Shown: positions 44,448 to 55,400 of the stretch, one piece after another | Layout: every line of letters begins with the position of its first letter | Numbering within the stretch: position 1 is the stretch's first letter | Notes under the pieces: generated by a model | The model's input: the letters and a program-made list of their open reading frames with translations, nothing else | Told to the model about the DNA's origin: nothing | The model's database searches: none | Source of the DNA: Pseudomonas sp. TH41 | GTDB lineage: Bacteria; Pseudomonadota; Gammaproteobacteria; Pseudomonadales; Pseudomonadaceae | Direction: 5' to 3' | Length of the DNA: 64,000 bases | Assembly (NCBI RefSeq): GCF_016650695.1 | Contig: NZ_JAEKFH010000005.1 | Span: forward strand, 558,001-622,000 | Program-made: the position numbers and the translations under genes

Positions 44448-46002
44448 TTTCTTGAACAGTCCTTTTACCTGGGTTATCGCGGTCGGGTTTGTCCTGACCT
44501 GTCTTCTCGAAGCGTTGCTGATTCCCCGCCCGACGTTGCGTCGTCCACTGCGCAGCTGGCTGCTGCATGCCGGGGTGTGGCTGTTTGCGCTGGCCGTGCT
44601 GTACACGATCACCGGGCGCCCTTATTTCAGCGCGGTGAACGCCCTCGCCCTGTGGCTGCTGATCGTGATGGTGAGCAACGCCAAGTATCACTCGCTGCGT
44701 GAACCGTTCGTGTGCGCGGACTTTGAATACTTCAGCGACGCGGTGCGTTTTCCGCGCCTGTACCTGCCCTTCTTCGGCATCGGCAAGACCATCGCGCTGG
44801 CCCTGGCGTTTATCGCCTATCTTGCGTGCGGACTGTATTTCGAGCCTGCTGCCCCGCAGGCGCAGCACGTTGGCCTCGCGACGCTGGCGGCCGCCGTGTT
44901 GTTGCTGATCCTCGGCGGCATCAAGCCTTTGCAGCCGACTTACGATGCCAGCCTGGACTTGACCCGCTGGGGTCTGGCCGCCAGTCTGTGGACCTATTTT
45001 TGCGCGGCACGGCGCAAGGTCGCCATCGACCCATTGCACTCTCCGTTCGCCCTCGATCCGCGTCAGGCGCCTGCCCCGATGGGCACCGCGCTGCCGGATC
45101 TGGTCTCCGTGCAGAGCGAGTCGTTTTTCGATGTTCGTCGGTTGTGGCCGGGCATCCGCGAGCAGGTGTTGAGTCACTACGACGTGTTGCGCGGCGAAGC
45201 GCTGGCACACGGTCGCCTGCAAGTCGCCGCCTGGGGCGCCAATACCGTGCGCACCGAGTTCGCCTTTCTTACCGGGATTGCCGGAGACAAGCTCGGCGTG
45301 CACCGCTTCAACCCGTATCGCCATCTGGCGCGCCAAGGGTTGCCGAGCATTGCCGCCGAAATGAAACGCAAGGGCTACCGCACCGTGTGCATTCACCCGT
45401 ACGACGGTAGTTTTTACGGTCGCAACAAGGTGCTGCCGGCGCTGGGTTTTGATCAGTTCATCGACCAGCGCAGCTTCAACGATTCGCAAAAAGCCGGGCC
45501 GTTCATTGGCGATTGTGCGGTGGCCGACAAGATCACTGAATTGCTCAACGACAGCACCCGCACTCAGCCGTTGTACATCCATGCCGTGACCATGGAAAAC
45601 CACGGCCCGCTGCAACTGGAAACCGTCGATGCCGCTGAGTTGCCGACCTGGTTCGACCGCCCGCTGCTGGATGACCTGCGCGATCTGGCGCCGTACGTGC
45701 GGCACGTCAGCAACGCCGACCGGATGCTCGGCCAATTGCGCGAGTGCCTGATGTCGCGACCGACCCCGACCGGGCTGTGCTTTTTTGGCGACCACGTGCC
45801 GATTCTGCCCGAGGTGTATGCCGCACTCGGTGCGCCGGATGGCGATACCGACTATTTCATCTGGTCCAATAAAGTGCCCGGCAGCCGCGCGGCCACGTCA
45901 CTGGCAGTCGAACACCTGGCCAGGACGTTCGTCGACCAGCTAAGTCGCGCCAAGGCTGTCAGCAAACCGCTGAGCCACGCCCAGACTGCCCTCCATGACT
46001 GA
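44440..46002 (+). CDS. LTA synthase/sulfatase-fold membrane enzyme (RkpI-like)
   Basis: 520 residues. Five hydrophobic segments fill the first 165 residues, then an alkaline-phosphatase-superfamily domain follows. Metal and catalytic elements match LtaS: SVQSESFFD (Glu), NTVRTEFAFLTG (nucleophile Thr), TMENHGPL (His) and FFGDHVPILPE (Asp-His). Such enzymes transfer phosphoglycerol or phosphoethanolamine on the periplasmic side. Start is the GTG at 44440, overlapping the SDR by 8 bases; the following GNAT overlaps by 8. Likely modifies the capsule or its lipid with a phospho-group. Confidence 0.85.
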   Translation: MPDFLNSPFTWVIAVGFVLTCLLEALLIPRPTLRRPLRSWLLHAGVWLFALAVLYTITGRPYFSAVNALALWLLIVMVSNAKYHSLREPFVCADFEYFSDAVRFPRLYLPFFGIGKTIALALAFIAYLACGLYFEPAAPQAQHVGLATLAAAVLLLILGGIKPLQPTYDASLDLTRWGLAASLWTYFCAARRKVAIDPLHSPFALDPRQAPAPMGTALPDLVSVQSESFFDVRRLWPGIREQVLSHYDVLRGEALAHGRLQVAAWGANTVRTEFAFLTGIAGDKLGVHRFNPYRHLARQGLPSIAAEMKRKGYRTVCIHPYDGSFYGRNKVLPALGFDQFIDQRSFNDSQKAGPFIGDCAVADKITELLNDSTRTQPLYIHAVTMENHGPLQLETVDAAELPTWFDRPLLDDLRDLAPYVRHVSNADRMLGQLRECLMSRPTPTGLCFFGDHVPILPEVYAALGAPDGDTDYFIWSNKVPGSRAATSLAVEHLARTFVDQLSRAKAVSKPLSHAQTALHD

Positions 46003-46606
46003 GAGCGCCCACGAGGCGCTACGGATTGTCCTTGGCTCCGGTTTGCCGGAGCGTGACGAGGCGATTGCGCGGCTGATCGCCTCGGGTCGTAGTTCGCTGG
46101 CCTTTATCCTCGGCGATGAAGCCTGCCGCTATCGGCTGCTGGCCCGGGCGATCAACTGGGACCGGGTTCTGATTGCCTATCGCGGCCCCACCGTGCTCGG
46201 TTATGCCGCGTTCAAGCACCATCGACGTGGACCGTTCTCGCCGGGTTTCGGCCCTTTCCGGGATGAGTTCGGCCGTCTTCGCGGTGGTGCGCGCTACCTG
46301 CTGTTTATCATTACCGAATGCCGCGAGTGGTATTACGGGTTCTACCTGTATGGCCTGCGCGTGATCAAACCGGCACGCCATCAGGGCGTAGCCACCGCGC
46401 TGCTGACAGAGACATTCGGGCAAGCCCGTCAAGCGGGCTACGACAGAGTTGAGCTTGAGGTTCAGGTGAAAAATCAAAACGCCCAACAGCTCTACACCCA
46501 GCAAGGTTTCGTCCGGGTGCGCACTACACCGGTGAATTGGCTCGGTCGGTTGCTGCCCTTCCCTGCGGTGGTGAACATGCGCCGCACACTGAAGCCCCAG
46601 CCATGA
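45995..46606 (+). CDS. GNAT-family acyltransferase
   Basis: 203-residue GNAT domain. The acyl-CoA pyrophosphate loop RHQGVATALL is present (about residues 127-136), as is the typical NAQQLYTQQGFVRV end. It starts with an ATG overlapping the sulfatase stop by 8 bases and ends in an ATGA overlap with the next gene, so it is translationally coupled in the capsule operon. Acceptor unknown. In context it could N-acylate the amino group of a PKS/oxoamine-synthase-derived base or an amino sugar. Confidence 0.82.
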   Translation: MTESAHEALRIVLGSGLPERDEAIARLIASGRSSLAFILGDEACRYRLLARAINWDRVLIAYRGPTVLGYAAFKHHRRGPFSPGFGPFRDEFGRLRGGARYLLFIITECREWYYGFYLYGLRVIKPARHQGVATALLTETFGQARQAGYDRVELEVQVKNQNAQQLYTQQGFVRVRTTPVNWLGRLLPFPAVVNMRRTLKPQP

Positions 46607-48102
46607 AGCGCGCCAACCTGAATCAATCGCTGGTCGAAGGGCCGGGCTGGATCGGCATCATGTCCCAGTGGGTCATGTGGCGGGTTTTTCACCTGAGCGA
46701 ATTTCTCGACCCGGAAGGCAAGCCGTCATGGCTGTGGCGGCGTGGCGCGAAAAAACCCAAGGGTCTCAAGGCGATTTCCGGGATTGGCTACAAGCGCTCG
46801 TCGGACCACGCCCGGGTACTGTGCAAGCGCTGGGACATTCCCTACATCGCACTGGAGGACGGTTTTCTGCGCTCCTCCTCCCTCGGGGTCGAGGGCGATA
46901 CGCCGATGTCGATGGTGGTCGATCCGATCGGCATTCACTACCTGGCGGATCGTCCTTCGCTGCTGGAAAACATCCTCCAGCAACCGCAGCAGCTGACGGC
47001 CGACGAACTGGCCACCGCCACCGAGCTGATCGCGCTGATTCGTAGCAGTTGCATCGGCAAATACAACAACGCCCCGGACCTGAGCGACGATGACCCATTG
47101 GGTCGGGACACGCCGCTGGTGCTGGTGGTAGATCAAACCTACGGCGACTTTTCGATTCCGGGTGGCGGCCTGTGCGAGGCGGATTTCATTCGCATGCTCG
47201 ATGCAGCGCTGGCGGAAAACCCCGGTGCCGACGTTCGCGTACGGATTCATCCGGACTGCATGAGCGGGCACAAGAAAAGCTGCTTGCTCGACGCGGCGAA
47301 GGCGCGCGGCGTAACGCTGGAAAGTCGGCCGGTGTCTTGGGCTTCGCTGGCACGTCGGGCCGCGCGCGTGTACATCGCCACCAGCCAGGCCGGGCTCGAA
47401 GCCCTGATTCAGGGCGTGCCGGTGACGTGCTTCGGGCTGCCCTTTTATGCCGGCTGGGGTTTGACCGATGACCGTCTGGCCATCTCGCGCCGGCAAGCGC
47501 GACCGACGCTCGAACAGTTGGTCGCCGCAGCCTACGTCCGCTATTGCCGCTACGTTGATCCGTTGACCGATCAGCGTTGCGACGTCATGACCGTGGCCCG
47601 GCAACTGGCCCGGCAAAAACAACAGGACGCGCAATTTTCCGGCTCGGTGACGGTGCTCGGTGTGCCTCGACACCAACAACCGGCCATCCGCAGCTTTCTC
47701 AAAAGCCGCTGGGGCCGCGTGCAGTTCACCCTTGACAACACCGAGCTGATGACGAAAGTGGTTCGCGAGGACGGCAAACTGCTGGTTTGGGTGGGCGGTG
47801 AAGCGGCTGATTTGCAGGAGCGCGCCGCGGCGTACGGCGTACCGATTTGGCGCATCAGTCCGGACGCGATGCCGTCACCGGGACGCCGCGCACCGGCCTC
47901 GCTAGTGGTGGATCGCAGACCGCACCACTCAATAGCCGGGCGACGGAAAATGGTGTCAGACGCCGATGTGCAGCGACTGGCGCAGGTTCGCGGCATGCCC
48001 TGCAGCCCGGAACACGGTGCTTGTCCCGAGACGGGTTTGCTCGACAGCTGCGCGCGTTATCGACAGGTCCGGCGCTACATCAAAGGCATGCTCGGCCTAT
48101 AG
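46603..48102 (+). CDS. Single-module KpsC-like Kdo transferase (RkpJ-like)
   Basis: 499 residues. About residues 60-330 match one KpsC module: ALEDGFLRSSSLGVEGD, VVDPIGIHY, VLVVDQTYGDFS, YIATSQAGLEALIQGVPV and LPFYAGWGLT. The C-terminal 150 residues differ from KpsC and are rich in charged, linker-like sequence before CSPEHGACPETGLLDS. It is thus a third KpsC-type module in the locus. The ATG overlaps the GNAT stop. Its own TAG is shared, as CTATAG, with the stop of the convergent oxoamine synthase. Confidence 0.85.
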   Translation: MKRANLNQSLVEGPGWIGIMSQWVMWRVFHLSEFLDPEGKPSWLWRRGAKKPKGLKAISGIGYKRSSDHARVLCKRWDIPYIALEDGFLRSSSLGVEGDTPMSMVVDPIGIHYLADRPSLLENILQQPQQLTADELATATELIALIRSSCIGKYNNAPDLSDDDPLGRDTPLVLVVDQTYGDFSIPGGGLCEADFIRMLDAALAENPGADVRVRIHPDCMSGHKKSCLLDAAKARGVTLESRPVSWASLARRAARVYIATSQAGLEALIQGVPVTCFGLPFYAGWGLTDDRLAISRRQARPTLEQLVAAAYVRYCRYVDPLTDQRCDVMTVARQLARQKQQDAQFSGSVTVLGVPRHQQPAIRSFLKSRWGRVQFTLDNTELMTKVVREDGKLLVWVGGEAADLQERAAAYGVPIWRISPDAMPSPGRRAPASLVVDRRPHHSIAGRRKMVSDADVQRLAQVRGMPCSPEHGACPETGLLDSCARYRQVRRYIKGMLGL

Positions 48103-49446
48103 CTTTTGCAGTTCCTGCGCCACGGCGCTGACGGTGTCGGCGATCTGCTCCGGCGTGTGCAGGCACGACACGAAGAACCGGACACGGGCCGCTTTCTCCG
48201 GCACGGCAGGATGAAGGATCGGCTGGGCGTTGATGCCTCGACGCGACAAGGCCCAGGACAATTGCGTGGCTTTGAGTGAGCTACCGGTAATCACCGGAAT
48301 CACCGCCAACCCGGTGCTGGTGCCGGTGTCCAGGCCCGCCTCTTTGGCCAACTGCAAAAACTGTTGGCCTCGGGCCTGAAGCGTCGCCACCCGCTCGCGG
48401 TCGTCACGCAGGCAACGCAACGCGGCCAGCGCCGCGGCGGCCACCGGTGCGGGCATGCCGACGCTGTACAAGAAACCCGGCGCCAGAAACTTCAGGTGCT
48501 CGACCAGCGCCGCTTCGCCGGCAATGTAGCCGCCACAGCTGGCCAGGCTTTTACTCAAGGTGCCCATCCAGATATCCACGTCACCGCCGGCCAGGCCGAA
48601 GTGTTCGCGGATGCCCTTGCCCGTCTGCCCCATCACGCCCAGCGAGTGCGCTTCATCGACCATCAAAAATACTTTGTGTTTTTTCTTCAGCTCGACAAAA
48701 CGCGGCAGGTCCGGGTAATCACCGTCCATGCTGTAGATGCCTTCAAGCACCACCAGCACGCGTTCGAAATGCTGACGCTGATCGCTCAGCACACGGTCGA
48801 GGGCTTTCCAGTCGTTGTGCGCAAAACTCAGGCGACGCGCGCCGGACAATTGCACACCTTGTAGCACGCTGTTGTGGATAAGTTCGTCATGCAGGATTAA
48901 ATCCCGCGGGCCGAACAGGTAGCCGATGGTCGTCACGTTAGTCGCATGGCCGCTGACAAACGTAATGGCGTCCTCCACTTCGTACAGATCAGCCAGCTCG
49001 CGCTCCAGCTCACGGTGGATCGGCCGGTCGCCCGAGACCGGACGGCTGGCGGACACCGACGTCCCGTAGTGATCAATGGCCGCTTTCGCCGCCGCCGTCA
49101 CTGCCGGGTGCCCGGAGTAACCCAGGTAGTTGTAGCTGGCGTAATTCACATAACGGGCGCCCTGGATCACGGTTTCCGCGCCCGCCAACCCTTCATGCAA
49201 TTTGAAGAACGGATTGGTCAGCCCGAAACGCGCCGCGCCGTCGAGCATGATTCGCAGCTGCTGATAGCCGGGGTGCTGATCGAAACGATAAAACTGTTCC
49301 GGCACGCTGTGCGCCGCAGCGCTCACGCCCTCCAGCGAAGGCCCTGGCGCGACATCAGTCGTCTGGCGCAGGCGCCGTTCCAGGGCTTGCTGGATCAGCT
49401 TGTCTTTCATCGAAGCGGCAAGCCCGGGGGAGGATTTATTGGTCAT
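48097..49446 (-). CDS. Alpha-oxoamine synthase (RkpG-like, PLP-dependent)
   Basis: 449-residue fold-type I PLP enzyme of the AONS/KBL/serine palmitoyltransferase family. It has the PLP-pairing DEAHSLGVMG, the Schiff-base lysine in GTLSKSLASCGGYIAG (about residue 302), VSGHATNVTTIGYL and NYLGYSGHP. The family joins an acyl thioester to an amino acid with loss of CO2, giving a 2-amino-3-ketone. About 60 residues precede the core compared with BioF, and no bio gene is near. It starts 8 bases after the PKS stop, so it is the probable off-loading partner of that PKS. Confidence 0.9.
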   Translation of the reverse strand: MTNKSSPGLAASMKDKLIQQALERRLRQTTDVAPGPSLEGVSAAAHSVPEQFYRFDQHPGYQQLRIMLDGAARFGLTNPFFKLHEGLAGAETVIQGARYVNYASYNYLGYSGHPAVTAAAKAAIDHYGTSVSASRPVSGDRPIHRELERELADLYEVEDAITFVSGHATNVTTIGYLFGPRDLILHDELIHNSVLQGVQLSGARRLSFAHNDWKALDRVLSDQRQHFERVLVVLEGIYSMDGDYPDLPRFVELKKKHKVFLMVDEAHSLGVMGQTGKGIREHFGLAGGDVDIWMGTLSKSLASCGGYIAGEAALVEHLKFLAPGFLYSVGMPAPVAAAALAALRCLRDDRERVATLQARGQQFLQLAKEAGLDTGTSTGLAVIPVITGSSLKATQLSWALSRRGINAQPILHPAVPEKAARVRFFVSCLHTPEQIADTVSAVAQELQKL

Positions 49447-49454
49447 AGTCCGAA

Positions 49455-52400
49455 TCAGTTAATCAAACGAGTGAGGTTGGAATCCTGGCCATTGAGGCCA
49501 TCGCTCAATTGCGCAATATCCTCCCGGGACAGCTCCGCGCCGTGACGCGACAGCGCATCGGCCGCCCGCGATTGCAGCGTATCGACGTGGTCCTGCAACT
49601 CGGCGTGCTCTGGGTTGCCACGCAGCAGTTCGAGAATCCGTCCGGTCAATTTGGCGATGCTGGAGGTTTCGCTCAGTTCCATCACCGGCAGGCGAATCCC
49701 GAAACGCTCCTCGACTGCGACCACCAACTCGACACTCATCAACGAGTCCAGCCCCAACTCCTGCAGCGGACGGTTGATCTCGAGTTTGTTGGCCGGCAAG
49801 CGCAGGATTTCGCTGATTTCCTGTTTGAGCATTTCACCGAACAGCTCCGTCAGTTCCTGTTCATTCAGCTCGACCAGCAAACGCTGAATGTCGTCGACGT
49901 CGCTTTCCTCGCCCTGTTCACCGCCATTGAGACGGGCCAGTTCACTGAACTTCGGCGTGTTCGCCGCCGGCAGGAAACGCGACAGCGCTTTCCAGTCGAG
50001 CTCCAGCACGCCGAGCCCGGAACGCTGTTGCAGGAGCAGTCGTTCGAGGGTGTCCAGCGCCACTTGCGAGAGCAGCGCCGAGCCGCCCATTCGACTTTGC
50101 AGGGCGTCTTTGATGCCCTCGTTACGCGCGAGGAAACCCGCATCGTCAATGGCGCCCCACAGCACGCTGGTCGCAGGCAGACCGAGCGCCAGGCGATGGC
50201 GGGCCAGGGCTTCGAGCCAATGGTTGGCCGCTACGTAGTTGGCTTGACCCGGGTTGCCGAACAACGTGGTTGCCGAGGAAAACAGCACGAAGAAGTCCAG
50301 CGCCAGGTGCGCGGTCATTTCGTGCAGGTATTGCGCGCCCTTGGCTTTGGGCTCTAGTACCCGTTGCACGTGTTGTGGGGTCAGGTTGCGAATCAGCCCG
50401 TCGTCGAACACCGTGGCCGCGTGCACGACACCGCGCAACGGGTGGGCACTGGCTTCGATACGCGCCATGACCGACTTCAATTGCGCGGCGTCGGTGATAT
50501 CGCACGCCAGCGCTTGAACCTCGATACCCTGCTCGCGCCAGACCGCCAGCATTGGCTGCGCTTCTTCGGTGGCGGCGCCACGGCGACCCAGCAACACCAG
50601 ATGACGCGCGCCTTTTTCCACCAGCCATTGCGCGGTGCGCAGGCCAAATCCGCTGAGACCGCCAGTGACCAGATAAGCGCCATCGGCCGACAGCTGCAAC
50701 GCTGGCGGCTGAGCCACCGGTGCACTGAAGACCTGTTGAATCGGCGTGCGATAGGTGACGACGATTTTGCCGATCTGCCGCGCCTGCTGCATGTAGCGGA
50801 AGGCTTCGACGACTTCATTGGCATCGAAGACGCGGTACGGCAGCGGCGTCAGGAAGCCGTCCTGGAACAGACCCATCATTTCGCTGAACAACCGGCGGGT
50901 CAGCAGTGGACGCTCGCTCATCAGCTGATCGGCATCAATGCCGAAGTAGCTGATGTTGTTGCGGAACGGTCGCAGGCCAATCTTGGTGTTCTGATAGAAA
51001 TCGCGCTTGCCGAGCTCAAGGAAACGCCCGAACGGTTTGAGCACTCGCAGGTTGCGGTTGATCGCCTCGCCCGCCAGCGAGTTGAGCACCACGTCCACAC
51101 CCCGGCCATCAGTGATCGCCAGAATGTCGTCGGCATACGCCAGCGAACGGGAATCAAACACGTGCTGGACGCCGAGCAGGCGCAGGAAGTCCCGCTTCTC
51201 GTCGCTGCCGGCCGTGGCGTAAATTTCGGCCCCACACCATTTGGCGATCTGGATGGCGGCGATGCCGACACCACCGGCCGCGCCGTGGATCAGGATCTTC
51301 TCGCCAGGCTCAAGCCGCGCCAGGTAATGCACCGCGTAATAGACGGTAAAGAACGTGCTCGGAATAGTTGCCGCCGCTTCGAACGACATGCCCTCAGGAA
51401 TGCGCGCGACGGCGTTGGCATTGGTCACCAGACGGTTGGCGAAGCTCGACGGGCCGAACCCGACAACGCGGTCGCCCGGCTGAAAATCCCCCTCGACCAC
51501 CGCGCCTTTACCGCGCACCACACCGGCGAATTCAAAGCCCAGGGTTGGGCCGGAAAAGCCGTTTTCAATGGCGTCATCGGAGAGCAGACCCAAGGCATAC
51601 ATGACGTCCCGGAAATTCAAACCGGTGGCCTGGACTTCGATGTCCAATTCATCGCCGGCCGGCATCAGCGGGGCTCGGCTTTCCCAGCGCAAATTGCGCA
51701 GCTGACCTGGCAAATCGAAGCCCAGCTTGATCTGGGTGGGTGCATGCTGGAGCGTATCACCCGGCACGTCATTGGGCTGGATGCGCAAACGGGCAACGTA
51801 GCGATCACCCGCGGCGCTGATCGCCAGTTCGGTTTCATCATCGGCCTGCAACAGCGCTGGCAGCAGTGCTTCGACACCGCAGTCGGTGGCCAGGTCGAGC
51901 AAGCGCACGCGGCACCCGACCGCCTCGTTGGCCAGGGTTCGACCGAAGCCCCACAGGGCTGCATCAGCCAGCCCTTGCACGGTGCTTTTGGTTCGAGCGC
52001 CAACGGGCAGCAAATGAACGGCGGCGCCAGAGGTCAGCAGCCAGCAATCCGGCGCAATGCCCACCACCTCACACGCCTGAGTGATCGCGGCGGCCAGCAT
52101 GCAACGGTCTGCCTGAGCATCCAGCCCTTGCGTGGCGAACAGGCCGGCCAGCATCACCACGTGGTGCGGTGTGGCACCGGTGAGACGCAATTGATCCGCC
52201 AACCCGGTGGCAGAATCCGGGGCCAGCAGCGCAACGTCCTGACCCTGCTCGCGCAAGAGCGAAGCCAAGGCGCGGGCAAATGGCGCGTCCGCGCCCTGTT
52301 CGCTGGCCACCAGCAACCAGTTCTGGCGCGCCGGTTCAGCCTCAACTTCAAGGGTCTTCGGTGTGTGCGCAGCCGCCACCAACAGGTAGCTGCCGCAAGC

Positions 52401-55400
52401 CGTGTGAGGGATCAGCTCCAACGGCTCGGACACGTTGAGGCCATGACGCTGCAATTCCTGCTGCCAGAAACCTGGACGCTGTTGCACCGACAACCGTTGC
52501 TGTCCGTGCCCGGCCAGCCACCAGGACGCTTGCGCGCCGAAGATAAAGTCCGCCCAACGCGCGGGGTGTTGCGCCAACAACAGCAGTTCACCGTCGGCGC
52601 AAAGGCGTGTGGCTACGTGTTGCAGGCCTAGGCTGACCGCTTCCAGCGGCGCCAGGTCCGTGGTGACCAGCACCAGATCGAAGTCATTGCCCGGCACCTT
52701 CGGCAATTGCGCGAAATCGGCCAGGGTCATGATTTGCAACTGGGCAAAGTCCGCCTGAAGCATCGACACCTGATCAATGCTTTCAGCGCAGTACTGATAG
52801 TCAATGCGGTCGAAGTCCAGCGTCGCAGCGAGGTCAGCGGCCAGTGGCACACCGTCAAAACCCAGCTCAACAATACGCAAACGCTGGCCGTCAGGCAGCA
52901 CGCTCAGGCATTCGGCGATGTGCGCGCGCACGCTGCCGAGCAAGGCGTGATAGCCGGCAACACTGAGTACCTGGCGAGTCAATTGCGCCGCAGAGGTTTC
53001 CCGTGGCAGCAGTTGCGCGATGCTCACTTGCCCGCTCAACAACACCAGCAGATGCACGCCGATACGGCCGACCGAATGGATGATCTGGAAGTGTTCGGGA
53101 TAGCTGCGGAACAGTTCCTGCCAAATGTCTTGCGCGCTCGCTCGCTCGCCTTGATCGGCCGCTTGCCAGTTGCCTTCAGCGGTCAGGAGCAGGCTGCCCT
53201 CTTCCACCGCCAGCGCCAGCAAATGATCGAGGTAACCCGACAGCGCATGCGCCTCCGGGCCCCAGCTCGAACGCTGCTGCCGCGAGAGTTCACCACCCAG
53301 TTGCTCGATGGCTTCCCAGAGGAAACTGCCGCACAGGTTGTCGAGCAGCGGATCGATTTCATTGGCATAACGGGTCAGCGCCGGATCGTCCGCAATCGCG
53401 GCAATCTGTTGCTGCAAGGTCGCGCCCAGCAGCGAGCCCCTCATCGGAGAACGAGGGCCAGCGACGGGATAGGGTTTGGCAATCCCGACGAAGTCCACCA
53501 GTTTCAGGTCGCCGCTGCGATCCTTGTGCAGGCGCACACCCCGGAAACGCGCGTCCTTGATGCAGATGACCGCACGGCCTTCGGCGTCGTACAGCGTGAA
53601 GTCCGCCAACAGCGAATGTTCCGAACGACGCACCAGCCGCAGCTGTGCCAGACACGGCGGCAGGCTGCCCGTTGCGAACGAGATACGGCCGAATTTGACC
53701 GGTATGAACGCCAGGCCCTTACGGCTCTTGGCGTCGCTGCCAAGCAGTTGGGTGATCAACTGGAAAGCACTGTCGAGTAATGCCGGGTGCACATGCAGGC
53801 TCGTGAGCTCCGCCTCGATCAGGTCCGGAACGGTCAGTCGAGCCAACACTTGATTGTCGTCAATCCAGCCGTCTGTTACCGCCTGATAGGCCGGGCCGTA
53901 ATTGAGACCAATCGCACGGGTCAGCGCCAGATGATCCGCCGAGGTGAAGTCCGGTGCGCGGTTCGGCAAGGCCGGCGCGGTGCCGGCGAGCAAACCACCG
54001 CGGGCTTCGCCGGGAAATCTGGCGCTCACATGTTGAACCCACGGTTCGGTCTGGGCCGTGCTACGCGAAACGATGGACAACGCACCGTCGGTGCTGTCGA
54101 CCACCACTCGGACCTTCTTCGAGGAATCGGCGTGCAACAACAACGGGCTGTGGATTTCCAGCTCTTCGATTTCCACGTACTCGCCCGGCTGATACTTCAA
54201 TGCAGCGGCCAGCGCAACTTCGGTGAAACCGGCGCCTGGGAACAACACGGCGTCGCCGACCATGTGGTCGCCCAGCGACGGGAACAGCTGGGTGTCCAGG
54301 CGATTGTCCCAGGTCAGTTCATGCCCGGGCAGCGCGTAGCCCAACAACGGGTGAACCCGCTCGCGCTGAAGGCGACCGGAAGACTCGGGTGTCTCCGGGT
54401 GCCAATGACGCTCGCGTTGCCAGGCGTAATTCGGCAACTGCACGAATCGACCGGTGCGCGGAAATAGACGCTGGTGCTGAATGTCCACGCCGGCGATCAA
54501 GACTTTCGCCACGGTGCGATCGATCAGTTGCGGGGTTTCTTCGCCACGCAGATCCGTCGCGATCACGACGGCTTGCCGTTCCTGACGGTTGTGCGCGTCG
54601 GCCACGTACGAACGCAGAATCGGATGCGGACCCACTTCCACGAAAACGTTATAGCCCTGCTCGGCGAGTTTTTCGGTGGCGGACTGGAACAGCACTGGCA
54701 AGCGGATGTTTTGCCACCAGTACTCGGCGTCCAGGCGTTCACCGGCCAGCTCGTCGCCCGTCACGGTCGAATACATCGGAATGCGCGATGGCCCTGGCGC
54801 CACATCGCTCAACACGTCGATCAGCGCATCACGGATCACGTCCATGGCCGGCGAATGGAACGCGTAGTCGAGGCCTAGACGCCGAACGAAGACCTGTCGC
54901 TCGGTCAGCGCCTGTTCCAGAACGTCCAGTGCGGCTTGCGGACCGGCGACTGTAGCGCCCTTGAAGCTGTTCTCACCGGCGACCACCAGGTCGTGGTGCA
55001 GGTTGAGCGTTTGCAGCAGGCTGGCGGTGTCTTCGCCGGAAAGACCGACCGCCGACATTTGCCCGCTGCCTTTGGTCAATCCTTGCAAACGACTGCGGTG
55101 GTAAATAACCCGCGTGGCATCCTTGAGGGTCAGGGCATTACAAGCCCAGGCGGCGGCGACTTCACCCACGCTGTGCCCAGTGACGGCCATCGGCAGAACA
55201 CCTTTTGCAGCCAGCATCCGCGTGATACCGACCTGCAACGCAAACAGTGCCGGTTGAGCAATCTCGGTCAGTTGATAGCGGTCTTTGCCATTGTCGCCGG
55301 CCAGTTCCGCCCGCAGCGAGTAACCCGCCAGCGGTTCGAAAATGGCGTCCACCTCAGCCACGGCACTGTGGAAAACTGGGTCGGCAAGCAACGACTTGCC

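Noticed and set aside
48097..49446. Oxoamine synthase as BioF of biotin synthesis
   Set aside because: Long N-terminal extension, no other bio genes, and operon linkage to a PKS and capsule genes.
50364..52631. 755-codon frame antisense to the PKS
   Set aside because: Glutamine/arginine-rich shadow translation inside ER and KR domain coding sequence.
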